NCBI GenBank assembly: GCA_020352515.1
Contig: CP070678.1
Span: 5,681,031 to 5,726,871, forward strand
Reading direction: 5' to 3'
DNA: 45,841 nt
DNA from: Phycisphaerales bacterium
GTDB taxonomy: Bacteria > Planctomycetota > Phycisphaerae > Sedimentisphaerales > Anaerobacaceae
Every line of letters starts with the position of its first letter. The stretch's first letter is position 1. Shown here in pieces: positions 1 to 8,785 of this stretch. Under the pieces are notes generated by a model that made no database searches, was not told the DNA's origin, and saw only the letters and a program-made list of their open reading frames with translations. Position numbers and translations under genes: made by a program.

Positions 1-1
1 G

Positions 2-1579
2 ACGGAAGTCTATACTCTGAAGCACCCGAAGCTGCTGGCGGTACAGGATAAGATGGTCCGCAAGATAGTGGAGGAGCTGAAGGGCTTCGACAACCTGTAT
101 TACGAAATCTGTAACGAGCCGTATTTTGGGGGCGTGACGTTGGAGTGGCAGTACCATATAGCCGAGACGATAGCCAAAGCCGAGGCCGGCTTCGACGCCA
201 GGCACCTGATAGCTCAGAACATAGCCAACAAGGGAAAGAAAGTGGACAGGCCGAACCGGCTGGTTTCGATCTTCAACTTTCACTACGCCAAGCCGCCGGA
301 TACGGTGGCCGAGAACTACGATCTGAATCGTGTCATAGGCGACGACGAGACGGGCTTTGCCGGCAGCGACGCCAAGCCTTATAGGCTGGAAGGCTGGGAT
401 TTCATCATCGCCGGCGGCGCGGTGTATGACAACCTGGATTACTCATTTACCGTCGGCCACGAGGACGGCAGCGCCGAGATAAGTGCGCCGGGTGGCGGCG
501 GGGAGGTGCTGCACAAGCAGCTTGCGATACTGAAGGATTTCATAAACGGCTTCGAGTTTGTGAGGATGAGGCCGGATAACTCGGTCATTAAGGCGGGAGT
601 GCCCCAGAAGGCCACCGCGCGGGTGCTTGCTGAAAAGGGACGGGCCTATGCGATTTACATCAACGGCGGGAGCAAGGCCAGTCTCTCAGTTGAGCTGCCG
701 TCCGGCTCTTACAGAGCCGACTGGGTGAATACAAAGACCGGCAAGATTGACAAGCGGCAGGACTGCAGGCATTCGGGCGGCAGACTAACCCTGGCCTCGC
801 CGACTTATGTGGATGATATGGCGCTGCGCATCCTAAGATTGGAGGACAAAGGGCGACGGGTGGCTTTCCTTGGCGATTTTGAAACAGGAAATTTGAAGGG
901 CTGGAGGGTCTCAGGCAACGCGCCGGGGATAACGACAAATCCTGTCAGGGCGGGCAAATACGCGATGAGGACGTCACTCGACCGGCGCAGGGACAAGGTA
1001 TCCTATCGGACCGAGGTCACCGGCCCGAGAAGCGATTTGGGTAAGGACTACTGGTACGGTTTCAGCATCTTTCTTCCAGACGGATACGTTGCCGACAAGA
1101 TATGGGAGATAGTCGCGCAGTGGCACGGCTACCCCGATTTTGACATCGGCGAGGACTACCGCAATCCCGTTATGGCGCTCTCGACGAACGGCGGGAAATG
1201 GGGCTTTGTAAGCCGGTGGGACGCCAAGCGCAACACGTTCGAAAGCGGAAAGAGGTCCTACGGGGGAACGAAGACATACGATTTGGGGCGGTACCGCACG
1301 GGTGTCTGGACCGACTGGGTGGTGCACGTGAAGTGGTCGTATGGGGCGGACGGCGTTCTGGAGATATGGAAGGATGGGAGCAGGATTGTCAAGCAGGACG
1401 GCCCCAATGCCTTCAACGACAGGAGAGGACCCTACTTCAAGATGGGCCTGTACAAGGGTTGGAAAGACCCGAAGCGGCGCAGCGACGCTGTCAGCAGGCG
1501 AGTTTTGTATCACGACGAGTTTCGTATGGCCGGTCCGGGCGGCCGGTATGAGGACGTCGCCCCGGGCATAGCCCGCTAA
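2..1579 (+). CDS. Secreted glycoside hydrolase fused to a heparin-lyase-like domain (5' end missing)
   Basis: The frame is open from the left edge, so the true start lies outside the window; about 525 residues are visible. The first part is the C-terminal half of a TIM-barrel glycosidase of the GH5/GH140 kind. It contains YYEICNEP around residues 36-43, where the Glu after Asn is the usual acid/base. A small beta-sandwich follows (about residues 200-280), resembling the C-terminal domains of such glycosidases. The last 240 residues look like the polysaccharide lyase family related to heparin lyase I, with WEIVAQWHGYPD and YFKMGLYKGWK. The protein would bind or cut extracellular polysaccharide, and whether the lyase-like part is catalytic or a carbohydrate-binding module cannot be told. 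A GC hairpin follows the stop directly. The fold assignments come from motif recognition; the exact family and substrate are uncertain. Confidence 0.75.
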   Translation, partial: TEVYTLKHPKLLAVQDKMVRKIVEELKGFDNLYYEICNEPYFGGVTLEWQYHIAETIAKAEAGFDARHLIAQNIANKGKKVDRPNRLVSIFNFHYAKPPDTVAENYDLNRVIGDDETGFAGSDAKPYRLEGWDFIIAGGAVYDNLDYSFTVGHEDGSAEISAPGGGGEVLHKQLAILKDFINGFEFVRMRPDNSVIKAGVPQKATARVLAEKGRAYAIYINGGSKASLSVELPSGSYRADWVNTKTGKIDKRQDCRHSGGRLTLASPTYVDDMALRILRLEDKGRRVAFLGDFETGNLKGWRVSGNAPGITTNPVRAGKYAMRTSLDRRRDKVSYRTEVTGPRSDLGKDYWYGFSIFLPDGYVADKIWEIVAQWHGYPDFDIGEDYRNPVMALSTNGGKWGFVSRWDAKRNTFESGKRSYGGTKTYDLGRYRTGVWTDWVVHVKWSYGADGVLEIWKDGSRIVKQDGPNAFNDRRGPYFKMGLYKGWKDPKRRSDAVSRRVLYHDEFRMAGPGGRYEDVAPGIAR

Positions 1580-1580
1580 T

Positions 1581-1599
1581 CGCCGGGTCGACCCCGGCG
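1581..1599 (+). terminator. GC hairpin right after the glycosidase stop codon
   Basis: Perfect 7-bp arms CGCCGGG and CCCGGCG are separated by TCGAC and begin two bases after the TAA. No T-run follows, so this is not a classical intrinsic terminator. It may be a Rho-type pause or a 3'-end stabilising hairpin. Confidence 0.35.
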
Positions 1600-1695
1600 T
1601 TCGGCCGACGTAGAATCCCGGCGGATGGAAAACACCGGCCGACCGCAGCAGCGACCAGCGGACGAAAGCCGGCGAGGAGCGTAAGCACAAAACGA

Positions 1696-1724
1696 TTGAA
1701 GTACGCCGTGCAACGGTGTATATT
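1696..1724 (+). promoter_or_regulatory. Sigma70-type promoter for the FG-GAP gene
   Basis: TTGAAG at 1696-1701 and TATATT at 1719-1724 are 17 bases apart. Transcription would start near 1731, leaving a leader of about 38 bases before the GTG at 1769. The spacer contains a small hairpin sequence, CGCCGTGCAACGG, that recurs at 32623-32635. The position of the -10 box argues against the in-frame ATG at 1724 being the start. Confidence 0.5.
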
Positions 1725-1768
1725 TGGGCGCGTATCTGAAGAAACGGATTTCATTGGAGGTTTCTGCC

Positions 1769-4162
1769 GTGCGGCCAAACAAAGCTTTGATTGCGGTTAT
1801 TCTTGCGGGGTTAATCTTTGCCGGCGTTTATGCACAGGAGCCGGGCCTCGATGATCTGGCGGCGTATTACGGTTTCGAAGAGATTGAAATCATAAAGCTG
1901 GACTGGGGTATAAAGGACCTTCGAATCGCCGATTTCAACAGGGACGGTCGCAGTGATATCGCCGTGGCCAATAATCTGAAGGCCAAGATTGAGCTGTTGA
2001 TCCAGAGGGAGCAGCCCGGGCCCGAAGAGACCGAGGTAACGGTTGACCCGGAGGATATGGACGTAAACGTCCTGAGCGGCACCACGCGTTTCGACAGGGA
2101 GAACATACCTGTGTCGGAGAAGATACACGGTCTGGTCAGTGGAGACTTGAACTCGGACGGGCGTGTGGACCTGGCTTTTTATGGTGAGCCGCGCGGCCTT
2201 TACGTGATATTGCAGAAGGCCGCCGAGACGGGGGGCGGCGAGGCGAAATCGCTGAGCTGGCGAACGCGGAGGAAGATCAAGATTGACGACGGCGTACCCT
2301 CGTCGGGAATGGTGGTCTGTGCCGACCTCAACAACGACGGTTCGGACGACCTGGCGCTGGCGGCCACAAACGGAGTTTACATAATCCTGCAGAAAGAAGA
2401 CGGCACGCTCGCCGAGCCTGTGAAGTATCCTACTTCGGCCCAGACGCTCGGCGTTCGGGTGGCCGATTTGGATGGGGACGGGATAAAGGACCTCATACTG
2501 GTCACCAATGACGTCGAGAAGCCGGTGCACGTTCGGTTCGGGCTGGAGACCGGGCTGCTTGGTCCGCAGGTGCCTTTTTTCGTGGAAAGGCCCTTTGCTC
2601 TGAGACTTAATAACATCGATGGAATCGCCGGTGAGGAGATTCTGACCATCGACGGGAGGAGCGGCAGGCTGATCTGCTACAAGCTCACGAAAGAAGGCGA
2701 GAACGATCCTGACTGGCCGATATGGTACTATCCCCTTGCCGCGGGCGAGGCGAGCACGAAGCGGGACCTCGTGGTCGGAGATTTCGACGGCGACGGGCTT
2801 GCGGATGTTGTGATTAGCGATCCCGGGGCGGCGGAACTTGTTTTCTACAGGCAGCGGGCCGGCGTGGGGCTGGCTGAACCGGAGAGATTTCCGGCGTTTT
2901 CCGACATAACGAGCCTGGCCGCTGCGGATATCAATGGGGACGGCAAGAGCGAGCTGGGTGTTCTAAGCGTCAAAGAAAAGGTGGCGGGGATAAGCAGATT
3001 CAAGGACGACAGGCTGACATTTCCGGCGCCGCTGGAACCGGTGGGCGAGCCGCTGGCAATGGAGCTGGCCGATGTTGACGGCGACGGGAAAGTGGATTGT
3101 CTTTACGTATCGAAGGGCGATAATGACGTTAGAACGCTCAGGGCAATCTACGATGTTGGCGCTCAGCGCAAAACAGAACCCAATGCGCCTGAAGAGAGCC
3201 GGGGAGATTCGGCGCTGGAACTGAAGAAACTCTCGTCCAATCCGGACGGCATCAGCGTGATTGATGCGGACCAGGACGGCCTGCCGGATGTTCTTATCTT
3301 TGTACAGTACGAGCTTCCCACTCTGGTTCGGCAGGTGGAAAAGGGGCGGTTCGAGGTGATTGACTCGCCCGGCGCACAGATGAGCCTTATCAAGGACGCC
3401 AGTCTTTCGTCAATTGCTGCGGCCGATTTGGATGGAGAAGAGGGCAAGGAGCTTTTGGTGGCCCAGAAGAATTTCGCCAGGAGTCTTGTGTTCTCGGAAG
3501 GCAAGAGCTGGCGGGTAGTGGACCAGTACAACGCAAAGAGCACGGAGAACAAGGTTTCGGCGGTCGCGGCGTTCGACCTCTATGGTGGGGACAGGCCCGC
3601 AGTTCTGCTGCTGGACGGTCAAAAGGGCCAGCTTCAGATACTCAAGCCTGACGAGGACAAGATATACCGGTTCGAAAAGGAGCTTGGCGTGGGCAAGTGG
3701 AACGCGTCGGCGCATTTGAAGATGCTGTTTGCAGGCCTGACGGGCGGCGGGGGCGAGAGCATCCTTTTGTTCGACAGTGAGAAATATGCTCTTGTGACGC
3801 CGCCGGGCGGGGGCAGCGTTCCATCGCGGCTGGAGCAGCAGTTCAGCTACGAGACGAAGATCAAGAACGGGACGTACGGGAACCTGACGGCCGGGGACAT
3901 CAATTCCGACAATAGAACGGACATTATCGTGGTGGATTACAAGGGCAGCCACATTGAGATTCTCGCCCTTGACGCCGGGTTGAAGCCTGTTTCGGCGATG
4001 CGTTTTAAGGTGTTCGAGCAGAAGAGCTATCGGGAAAGCAGAGAGCCGGCCAAGGCGAGCGTCGAGCCGCGAGAGATGAGGGTGGCGGACGTTACCGGGG
4101 ACGGCAGGGACGACTTGGTGACGGTCATTCATGACCGCATAATTATCTATCCGCAGGACTGA
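1769..4162 (+). CDS. Exported FG-GAP/VCBS repeat beta-propeller protein
   Basis: The 797-residue protein begins with a clear signal peptide (RPNKALIAVILAGLIFAGVYA, cleavage before QE). The GTG start at 1769 is chosen because GGAGG lies 8 bases upstream at 1756-1760. The in-frame ATG at 1724 has no such site and coincides with a -10 box. About eleven copies of a D-x-D/N-x-D-G-x-x-D calcium-binding loop run along the whole protein, for example DFNRDGRSD, DLNSDGRVD, DLDGDGIKD, DFDGDGLAD, DVDGDGKVD, DINSDNRTD and DVTGDGRDD. This is the FG-GAP/VCBS signature of integrin-like beta-propellers, probably one or two propellers. No enzymatic domain is visible. An extracellular or periplasmic scaffold or binding role is inferred. 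MnmA follows after 18 bases. Confidence 0.85.
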   Translation: MRPNKALIAVILAGLIFAGVYAQEPGLDDLAAYYGFEEIEIIKLDWGIKDLRIADFNRDGRSDIAVANNLKAKIELLIQREQPGPEETEVTVDPEDMDVNVLSGTTRFDRENIPVSEKIHGLVSGDLNSDGRVDLAFYGEPRGLYVILQKAAETGGGEAKSLSWRTRRKIKIDDGVPSSGMVVCADLNNDGSDDLALAATNGVYIILQKEDGTLAEPVKYPTSAQTLGVRVADLDGDGIKDLILVTNDVEKPVHVRFGLETGLLGPQVPFFVERPFALRLNNIDGIAGEEILTIDGRSGRLICYKLTKEGENDPDWPIWYYPLAAGEASTKRDLVVGDFDGDGLADVVISDPGAAELVFYRQRAGVGLAEPERFPAFSDITSLAAADINGDGKSELGVLSVKEKVAGISRFKDDRLTFPAPLEPVGEPLAMELADVDGDGKVDCLYVSKGDNDVRTLRAIYDVGAQRKTEPNAPEESRGDSALELKKLSSNPDGISVIDADQDGLPDVLIFVQYELPTLVRQVEKGRFEVIDSPGAQMSLIKDASLSSIAAADLDGEEGKELLVAQKNFARSLVFSEGKSWRVVDQYNAKSTENKVSAVAAFDLYGGDRPAVLLLDGQKGQLQILKPDEDKIYRFEKELGVGKWNASAHLKMLFAGLTGGGGESILLFDSEKYALVTPPGGGSVPSRLEQQFSYETKIKNGTYGNLTAGDINSDNRTDIIVVDYKGSHIEILALDAGLKPVSAMRFKVFEQKSYRESREPAKASVEPREMRVADVTGDGRDDLVTVIHDRIIIYPQD

Positions 4163-4180
4163 TTAGGGCTGTCGCGTTCG

Positions 4181-5251
4181 ATGAAAGAGCACGCAGGCGG
4201 CAAAAAGGCGAAGGTCGTTGTGGCACTTAGCGGCGGAGTGGACAGCTCCACGAGCGCCGCGATACTGCTTGAGCGGGGGTTTGATTGCGCCGGCGTTTTC
4301 ATGATCACCAACGACCGGGCCCATCATGCACAGAGGGATGCCGAAGAGGTTGCGCGGAGACTGGGGATAGAGCTTGACGTGCTCGACCTTCGGAATGCTT
4401 TCGAACGGATCATCGAGTACTTCTGCGGCGAGTACAGGAAGGGCCGGACGCCGAACCCGTGCGTTCTTTGCAACAGGCTTATCAAGTTCGGCAGACTTTG
4501 GGCGCATGCAAAGGACAGGGGCGCCGAGCTGTTTTCAACCGGGCATTATGCGCGGGTGCTGGGGCCTGGAGATGAGATTGGACTTTATGAGGCCGCCTGC
4601 GGGGCCAAGGACCAATCGTACGTGCTCTCGATGATCAACAGGAACGTGCTGGGGCATTTGGTTCTGCCGATGGGTGATTACTCCAAGGAACAAACGCGAG
4701 AGATGGCGAAATGGTTCGGGCTTGAAACGGCAGAAAAGAGAGATTCTCAGGAGATATGTTTCATACCCGACGATGATTATATCGCCCTGCTCGAGCAGCG
4801 CTGTCCGGAACTATCGCGCAAAGGGAATATCGTTGACAGCAATGGCAAGGTGCTGGGCGAGCACAACGGTGTTCACAGGTTCACCATCGGGCAGCGTAAA
4901 GGGCTGGGCGTTGCAATGGGAAAGCCTTACTATGTGACGAGAATCGATGCGGAGGACAACACGATAACGCTTGGGCCGAAAGAGGAGGTTATGCACAGGA
5001 AACTATGGGCGGGCGGCATAAACTGGCTGATTGACAGGCCTAAATCCGCGTTTCGGGCAAAGGTCAAGATACGCTACAACAGTCCCGGGGCGGCGGCGAC
5101 CGTCATGGCTCGGGGCGAGGGCGTAGTCGCCGAGTTTGACGAGCCGAATCTCGCTGTTACGCCCGGGCAGCTTTCGGTGTTCTACGTTGGAGAGGGGGAC
5201 AAAAGCAGGGTTGTCGGGGCGGGATGGATTGACAAGACGGCCCGCGAATAG
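4181..5251 (+). CDS. mnmA: tRNA-specific 2-thiouridylase MnmA
   Basis: This enzyme makes the 2-thio group of wobble uridine-34 in tRNA-Lys, -Glu and -Gln from ATP and a persulfide sulfur. The 356-residue length is normal. The PP-loop ATP site ALSGGVDSS lies at residues 15-23. The two catalytic cysteines are Cys94 in NPCVLCNR and Cys193 in SQEICFIP, and GHYAR and KDQSYVLS are also present. The C-terminal barrel has the usual RFTIGQRKGLG motif. The ATG used lies 18 bases after the previous stop and no strong ribosome site is seen. It is a housekeeping gene with no evident link to its neighbours beyond orientation. Confidence 0.95.
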   Translation: MKEHAGGKKAKVVVALSGGVDSSTSAAILLERGFDCAGVFMITNDRAHHAQRDAEEVARRLGIELDVLDLRNAFERIIEYFCGEYRKGRTPNPCVLCNRLIKFGRLWAHAKDRGAELFSTGHYARVLGPGDEIGLYEAACGAKDQSYVLSMINRNVLGHLVLPMGDYSKEQTREMAKWFGLETAEKRDSQEICFIPDDDYIALLEQRCPELSRKGNIVDSNGKVLGEHNGVHRFTIGQRKGLGVAMGKPYYVTRIDAEDNTITLGPKEEVMHRKLWAGGINWLIDRPKSAFRAKVKIRYNSPGAAATVMARGEGVVAEFDEPNLAVTPGQLSVFYVGEGDKSRVVGAGWIDKTARE

Positions 5252-5258
5252 TTAGTAT
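5229..5258 (+). promoter_or_regulatory. Possible promoter for the family 9 glycosyltransferase
   Basis: A perfect TTGACA at 5229-5234, inside the end of mnmA, is followed after 18 bases by TAGTAT at 5253-5258 (4 of 6 matches). Overlapping TATGAT at 5258-5263 is a better -10 box but its spacing is 23. A start near 5265 would give a 110-base leader containing the hairpin at 5345-5367. Confidence 0.28.
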
Positions 5259-5344
5259 ATGATTTAGTGGATTTCGCGCGCCGGCGTTTGCCGGAGGCGG
5301 CTGTCTCTGACTGCGGGCAAGGGCCGGAGCTGGAAAGGACTCAC

Positions 5345-5367
5345 AATACCAGTGGTTTTTTGGTATT
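5345..5367 (+). other. Hairpin just upstream of the glycosyltransferase start
   Basis: AATACCA and TGGTATT form a perfect 7-bp stem around a 9-base loop and are followed by TT. The hairpin ends 7 bases before the ATG at 5375, where a ribosome site would sit. It could be a weak terminator or attenuator, or a translation-controlling structure. Confidence 0.35.
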
Positions 5368-5374
5368 TTGCGCT

Positions 5375-6433
5375 ATGCAGGTAAACGACGACATCTTGAG
5401 TCTGCTCAGAGAGGAAGGCGCGCAGGCGGCGCGGAAGTCGCAGCGAGCGGTAATATTGCAGCCGGGGGCAATCGGCGACTGCATATTGACGCTGCCGCTG
5501 GCGGCCTTCATGAAAGAGGTTCTCGGCTTGGGATGTGTCGACATTTTCGGGCACTCCGAGTATATCGGCATCTTTCCGGGCAGAACGTGTGTGGACGGGA
5601 TAAGCTCGATAGACTCGATGGAGCTGCATCGGTTGTTTGTAGAGCCGAAGGACTTTGACCTTGCCGACCGGGATCCGCTGATAAGCACTTTTGCCGGCTA
5701 CTCGTGGATCACAACATTCATGGGTGAGCCTCACGGCAACTTCGAACAGAACCTTATCTACACGGCCAACTGCAGTCACAGTTCCGATGTGATAACGCTG
5801 CCGATGAATCCGCCGAAGGGCTTTTCGGGTCACCTGGGTGACTTTTACAGGCAGCAGTTTATCAATGAGAGCGGTTTTGGCCAGCCGGAGCGCCTGCCGG
5901 CGGGGGCCGATTGTCTTGTCCGGGCGAACGCCGCGGATAGAGAAAGGGGCAGAGAAGTCCTGGCTGAGGCCGGCCTGCAGGGGTGGGGAAAGCTTGTGAT
6001 TATCCACCCCGGCAGCGGCGGACGGCGCAAGTGCTGGCATCTGGACAATTTTCTGGCGGTGGCGAACGGGCTTGTTGGCTGGGGCATCGACGTGCTGTTC
6101 CTGCTGGGACCGGCTGAGATGGAGAGACTGGACCGTCCGGCAATCAAGAGGCTCAGGGGTGTTTGTGCATGCCTGACCAGTCTTTCGCTGACCCAAGTGC
6201 TTGGGCTGTTGAGCTGCGCCGACGGCTTTGTTGGCAACGACAGTGGGATCGCACATTTGGCGGCGGCTCTGGGGACCAGGACGTTTGTGCTGTTCGGGCC
6301 TACCGACCCTGGGGTTTACAGGCCCATCGGGCCAACTGTGACCGTGCTCAAAGGCAGCAGCACAACATTTTCAAAGAAACCGTCGATGCGATTGCAGGGA
6401 AAGCTCCTCGATTCGCTGTCGGACTTGCGATAA
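5375..6433 (+). CDS. Glycosyltransferase family 9 (heptosyltransferase-like)
   Basis: This is a GT-B enzyme of the ADP-heptose:LPS heptosyltransferase family, which adds core sugars to lipid A at the inner membrane. VILQPGAIGDCILTLPL near the N terminus is the family's nucleotide/acceptor loop. The C-terminal half has VIIHPGSGGRRKCW and VGNDSGIAHLAAALGTRTFVLFGPTDP, the donor-binding signature. The ATG at 5375 gives 352 residues. A GTG at 5267 is in frame but would add 36 poorly conserved residues and place the start before the likely transcript start. The neighbouring lpxD, lpxI and LPS-kinase-like genes fit a role in LPS core assembly. The sugar donor cannot be read from the sequence. Confidence 0.85.
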   Translation: MQVNDDILSLLREEGAQAARKSQRAVILQPGAIGDCILTLPLAAFMKEVLGLGCVDIFGHSEYIGIFPGRTCVDGISSIDSMELHRLFVEPKDFDLADRDPLISTFAGYSWITTFMGEPHGNFEQNLIYTANCSHSSDVITLPMNPPKGFSGHLGDFYRQQFINESGFGQPERLPAGADCLVRANAADRERGREVLAEAGLQGWGKLVIIHPGSGGRRKCWHLDNFLAVANGLVGWGIDVLFLLGPAEMERLDRPAIKRLRGVCACLTSLSLTQVLGLLSCADGFVGNDSGIAHLAAALGTRTFVLFGPTDPGVYRPIGPTVTVLKGSSTTFSKKPSMRLQGKLLDSLSDLR

Positions 6434-6621
6434 CAGCTCAAGAATCGGACCCGGAGCGGCCGGGGCAAGTGGTTCTTTGGCGGCTTTTCGCAGCGGGAGA
6501 ATAGCCCCAACAGAAGCTTGTCCGGGCCCGGATGCCGATGCCACCCACATTGAGCCGCCGCCGCTGCCGTGGCTTTACCGCATTACAACAGGTTATGCAG
6601 ACACACAGATATATGGAAAGA

Positions 6622-6645
6622 ACCAAAAAAAAGCGAGTTTTTGGT
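6622..6645. repeat. AT-rich inverted repeat in the gap before lpxD
   Basis: ACCAAAAA and TTTTTGGT are perfect 8-base arms around an 8-base loop. They lie within the 333-base gap 6434-6766, which otherwise holds only the lpxD promoter and a T-rich tract near 6697. The repeat may end transcripts from the glycosyltransferase or bind a regulator upstream of the promoter. Confidence 0.35.
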
Positions 6646-6657
6646 CCAATCCCGTGG

Positions 6658-6687
6658 TTGACGCGTTCGGGCTTCGTTTGCTATACT
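6658..6687 (+). promoter_or_regulatory. Sigma70-type promoter of the lpxD operon
   Basis: TTGACG at 6658-6663 and TATACT at 6682-6687 are separated by 18 bases. The start would fall near 6694, about 70 bases before lpxD. This is one of the best promoter matches in the window and marks the start of the lpxD-lpxI-kinase-glf unit. Confidence 0.6.
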
Positions 6688-6766
6688 CACATGTTTGATT
6701 TTTTTTGCGGGTGCTATTTGCCCTTGGCCCAGTTAAATTCAGATTATTTCTTGTGGAGGTGAATAG

Positions 6767-7831
6767 ATGGAGGAAAGAACTCTGGCGGAATTGGCCGAGT
6801 ACGTGGGGGGGCGAGTTTGCGGCGACCCCAATGTCCTGATCAGGGCGGCTTCGACCCTTGGGCGGGCCAACGAGGGAGATATAAGCTTCCTCACCAATCG
6901 CAAGTACGAGAAACAGTTGAAGACGACCAAGGCCAGTGCTGTAATAGTCGGGAGAGAAACTACCAACAGCGCGGTTCCTCTACTGGTGGCCGAGGACCCA
7001 TACTATGCGTTTATGCAGGTAATGGTCCTTTTGCACGGTCACCGCAAACACAAGAAGGTTGGAATCAGCCCTCGGGCATCGATTTCGGACAGCGCCAAGG
7101 TCGGCGCGGACTGCCATATTCATGATTTTGTGACGATAGCCGACGAGGCGAGAATCGGTGACGGTTGCATAATCTATCCCGGAGCATTTATAGGCCAGGG
7201 TGTTCAAATTGGCAATGATAGCATCATATATGCAAACGTAACGATTTATGACGGGTGCAAGATTGGAAACCGGGTGATAATAAATGCGAATTCGACGATC
7301 GGAGAAGACGGGTTCGGCTACGCCACGTACAAGGGCGTGCATCACAAGATACCCCAGATTGGCGCTGTGGTTATAGAAGATGACGTGGAAATCGGAGCCT
7401 GCTGTGGCATCGAACGAGGCACGCTGGGCGATACCGTTGTGGGCCAGGGCAGCAAGCTTGGCGACCTTGTGGCGATCGGCCACGGCACGAGAATCGGGCC
7501 CTACTGTCTGCTCGTGGCGCAGGTCGGCATTGCGGGTTCGACAAGTCTGGGCCATCATTGTGTGGTTGGCGGGCAGGTTGGCATTGTGGGTCACGTCAGC
7601 ATCGGCAACAACGTGACTATCGCCGCTCAGGCCGGCGTTATAAACAATATTCCGGACGGCAAGGTAGTCGCGGGAGCCCCCGCTATCGAGGCGGGCCAGG
7701 CCCGGCGGGCTTACGGCATCATACAGTACCTGCCCGAGCTGCGACAGAGTGTTCGAACGCTTCAGAGCCAAATCGGGCGGACTACCCCGGGCGTTGAGGG
7801 CGGTCCCGAGGCCGACCAAACAGAACAGTAA
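6767..7831 (+). CDS. lpxD: UDP-3-O-acylglucosamine N-acyltransferase LpxD
   Basis: LpxD transfers a second hydroxyacyl chain from acyl-ACP to UDP-3-O-acylglucosamine in lipid A synthesis in the cytoplasm. The 354-residue protein has the LpxD N-terminal domain (to about residue 95) and then a long left-handed beta-helix of hexapeptide repeats such as IGDGCI, IGNRVI and IGNNVT. His239 in AIGHGTRIG is at the position of the catalytic His of the E. coli enzyme. The start is fixed by a near-perfect ribosome site, GGAGGTGA at 6755-6762. A strong promoter lies upstream. It starts an apparent operon with lpxI, an LPS-kinase-like gene and glf, so the organism appears to make lipid A. Confidence 0.95.
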   Translation: MEERTLAELAEYVGGRVCGDPNVLIRAASTLGRANEGDISFLTNRKYEKQLKTTKASAVIVGRETTNSAVPLLVAEDPYYAFMQVMVLLHGHRKHKKVGISPRASISDSAKVGADCHIHDFVTIADEARIGDGCIIYPGAFIGQGVQIGNDSIIYANVTIYDGCKIGNRVIINANSTIGEDGFGYATYKGVHHKIPQIGAVVIEDDVEIGACCGIERGTLGDTVVGQGSKLGDLVAIGHGTRIGPYCLLVAQVGIAGSTSLGHHCVVGGQVGIVGHVSIGNNVTIAAQAGVINNIPDGKVVAGAPAIEAGQARRAYGIIQYLPELRQSVRTLQSQIGRTTPGVEGGPEADQTEQ

Positions 7832-7898
7832 CAACTCTGTGGACATCCGTGCGTTGTTTCGACTTGCGGTACGCGAATCAGCACCTATACACTTGGAT

Positions 7899-8750
7899 AT
7901 GCCAGAGTCGGTCACGAACAATTCGGGGGTCCTTGGCCTAATAGCCGGTGAGGGCAGGCTGCCGTATATGGTTGCGTCCGGGGCCAGGCGGGCGGGGCTG
8001 AAGGTTGTCTGTGTGGGTCTGGCGGGCAGCGCCGAGGCGGCGCTTGCCGAAGAGGTGGATGTCTTTTACGAGGTTGCCGTAGCCCGTCCCGGGGCGTGGA
8101 TAAGGAGGCTGAAGAGGCACAGCGTGACCAAGACTATCATGGTCGGGCGGGTTTGCAAAGCGCGGATGTTCACACCGTGGCGGATATTGAGATACCTGCC
8201 CGACTGGCGGGCGTTGAGGATATACTACTGGCGGCTGCGAGGCAGGAACAAGCTCAACGAGTCGGTTCTATGTGCGGTGGCGGACGAGCTGGCAAGCGGC
8301 GGTATCATACTGGAGAACTCTACGATGTACTGCAAGGAGCACCTGGCAACCGAGGGCATGATGACGGCAACGAGGCCGCGATCCTCGGCTGAAAGTGATA
8401 TTGAGTTTGGCTGGGAGATGGTAAGGAAGCTTGCCGATCTGGGCATCGGCCAGGCGGTCGCGGTCAAGGAACGTGAGGTGATAGCGGTCGAGGCAATCGA
8501 GGGCACGGCAGAGATGATCAAGCGGGCGGGTTCGTTGTGTAAATCGGGCGGCTGGATACTGGTCAAGGCTTCGAAGCCCGGTCAGGATATGCGGTTCGAT
8601 GTTCCCTGCGTCGGCCCCGATACCATCAGGGGCCTTGCCGAAAACAAGTGCAGGTGCCTGGTGGTGGAAGCGGGCCGGACGATAATAATTGACAAGCCCG
8701 AAACACTTGAGCTTGCCGAAAGAATGGGCATAGCTGTTGTTGGACGTTGA
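7899..8750 (+). CDS. lpxI: UDP-2,3-diacylglucosamine pyrophosphatase LpxI
   Basis: LpxI cleaves UDP-2,3-diacylglucosamine to lipid X and UMP, the step done by LpxH in gamma-proteobacteria. The N-terminal LGLIAGEGRLPYMVASGARR and the C-terminal run DVPCVGPDTI...VVEAGRTIIIDKPE...GIAVVG are typical of the LpxI (DUF1009) family. The ATG at 7899 gives 283 residues, the family's usual size, and leaves a 67-base gap after lpxD. The frame stays open upstream to 7749 within lpxD, but that extension is not family-like. No clear ribosome site is visible. Its place after lpxD supports the assignment. Confidence 0.9.
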   Translation: MPESVTNNSGVLGLIAGEGRLPYMVASGARRAGLKVVCVGLAGSAEAALAEEVDVFYEVAVARPGAWIRRLKRHSVTKTIMVGRVCKARMFTPWRILRYLPDWRALRIYYWRLRGRNKLNESVLCAVADELASGGIILENSTMYCKEHLATEGMMTATRPRSSAESDIEFGWEMVRKLADLGIGQAVAVKEREVIAVEAIEGTAEMIKRAGSLCKSGGWILVKASKPGQDMRFDVPCVGPDTIRGLAENKCRCLVVEAGRTIIIDKPETLELAERMGIAVVGR

Positions 8751-8785
8751 GCGGCCGCAGCCCGGTTTGAACACATCCGGCAAAC

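Noticed and set aside
1724..1768. ATG start 15 codons upstream of the FG-GAP protein start
   Set aside because: It overlaps a -10 box and lacks a ribosome site. The GTG at 1769 has GGAGG and begins a normal signal peptide.
5267..5374. Longer N terminus of the family 9 glycosyltransferase
   Set aside because: The added residues are not family-like and the GTG lies at or before the likely transcript start.
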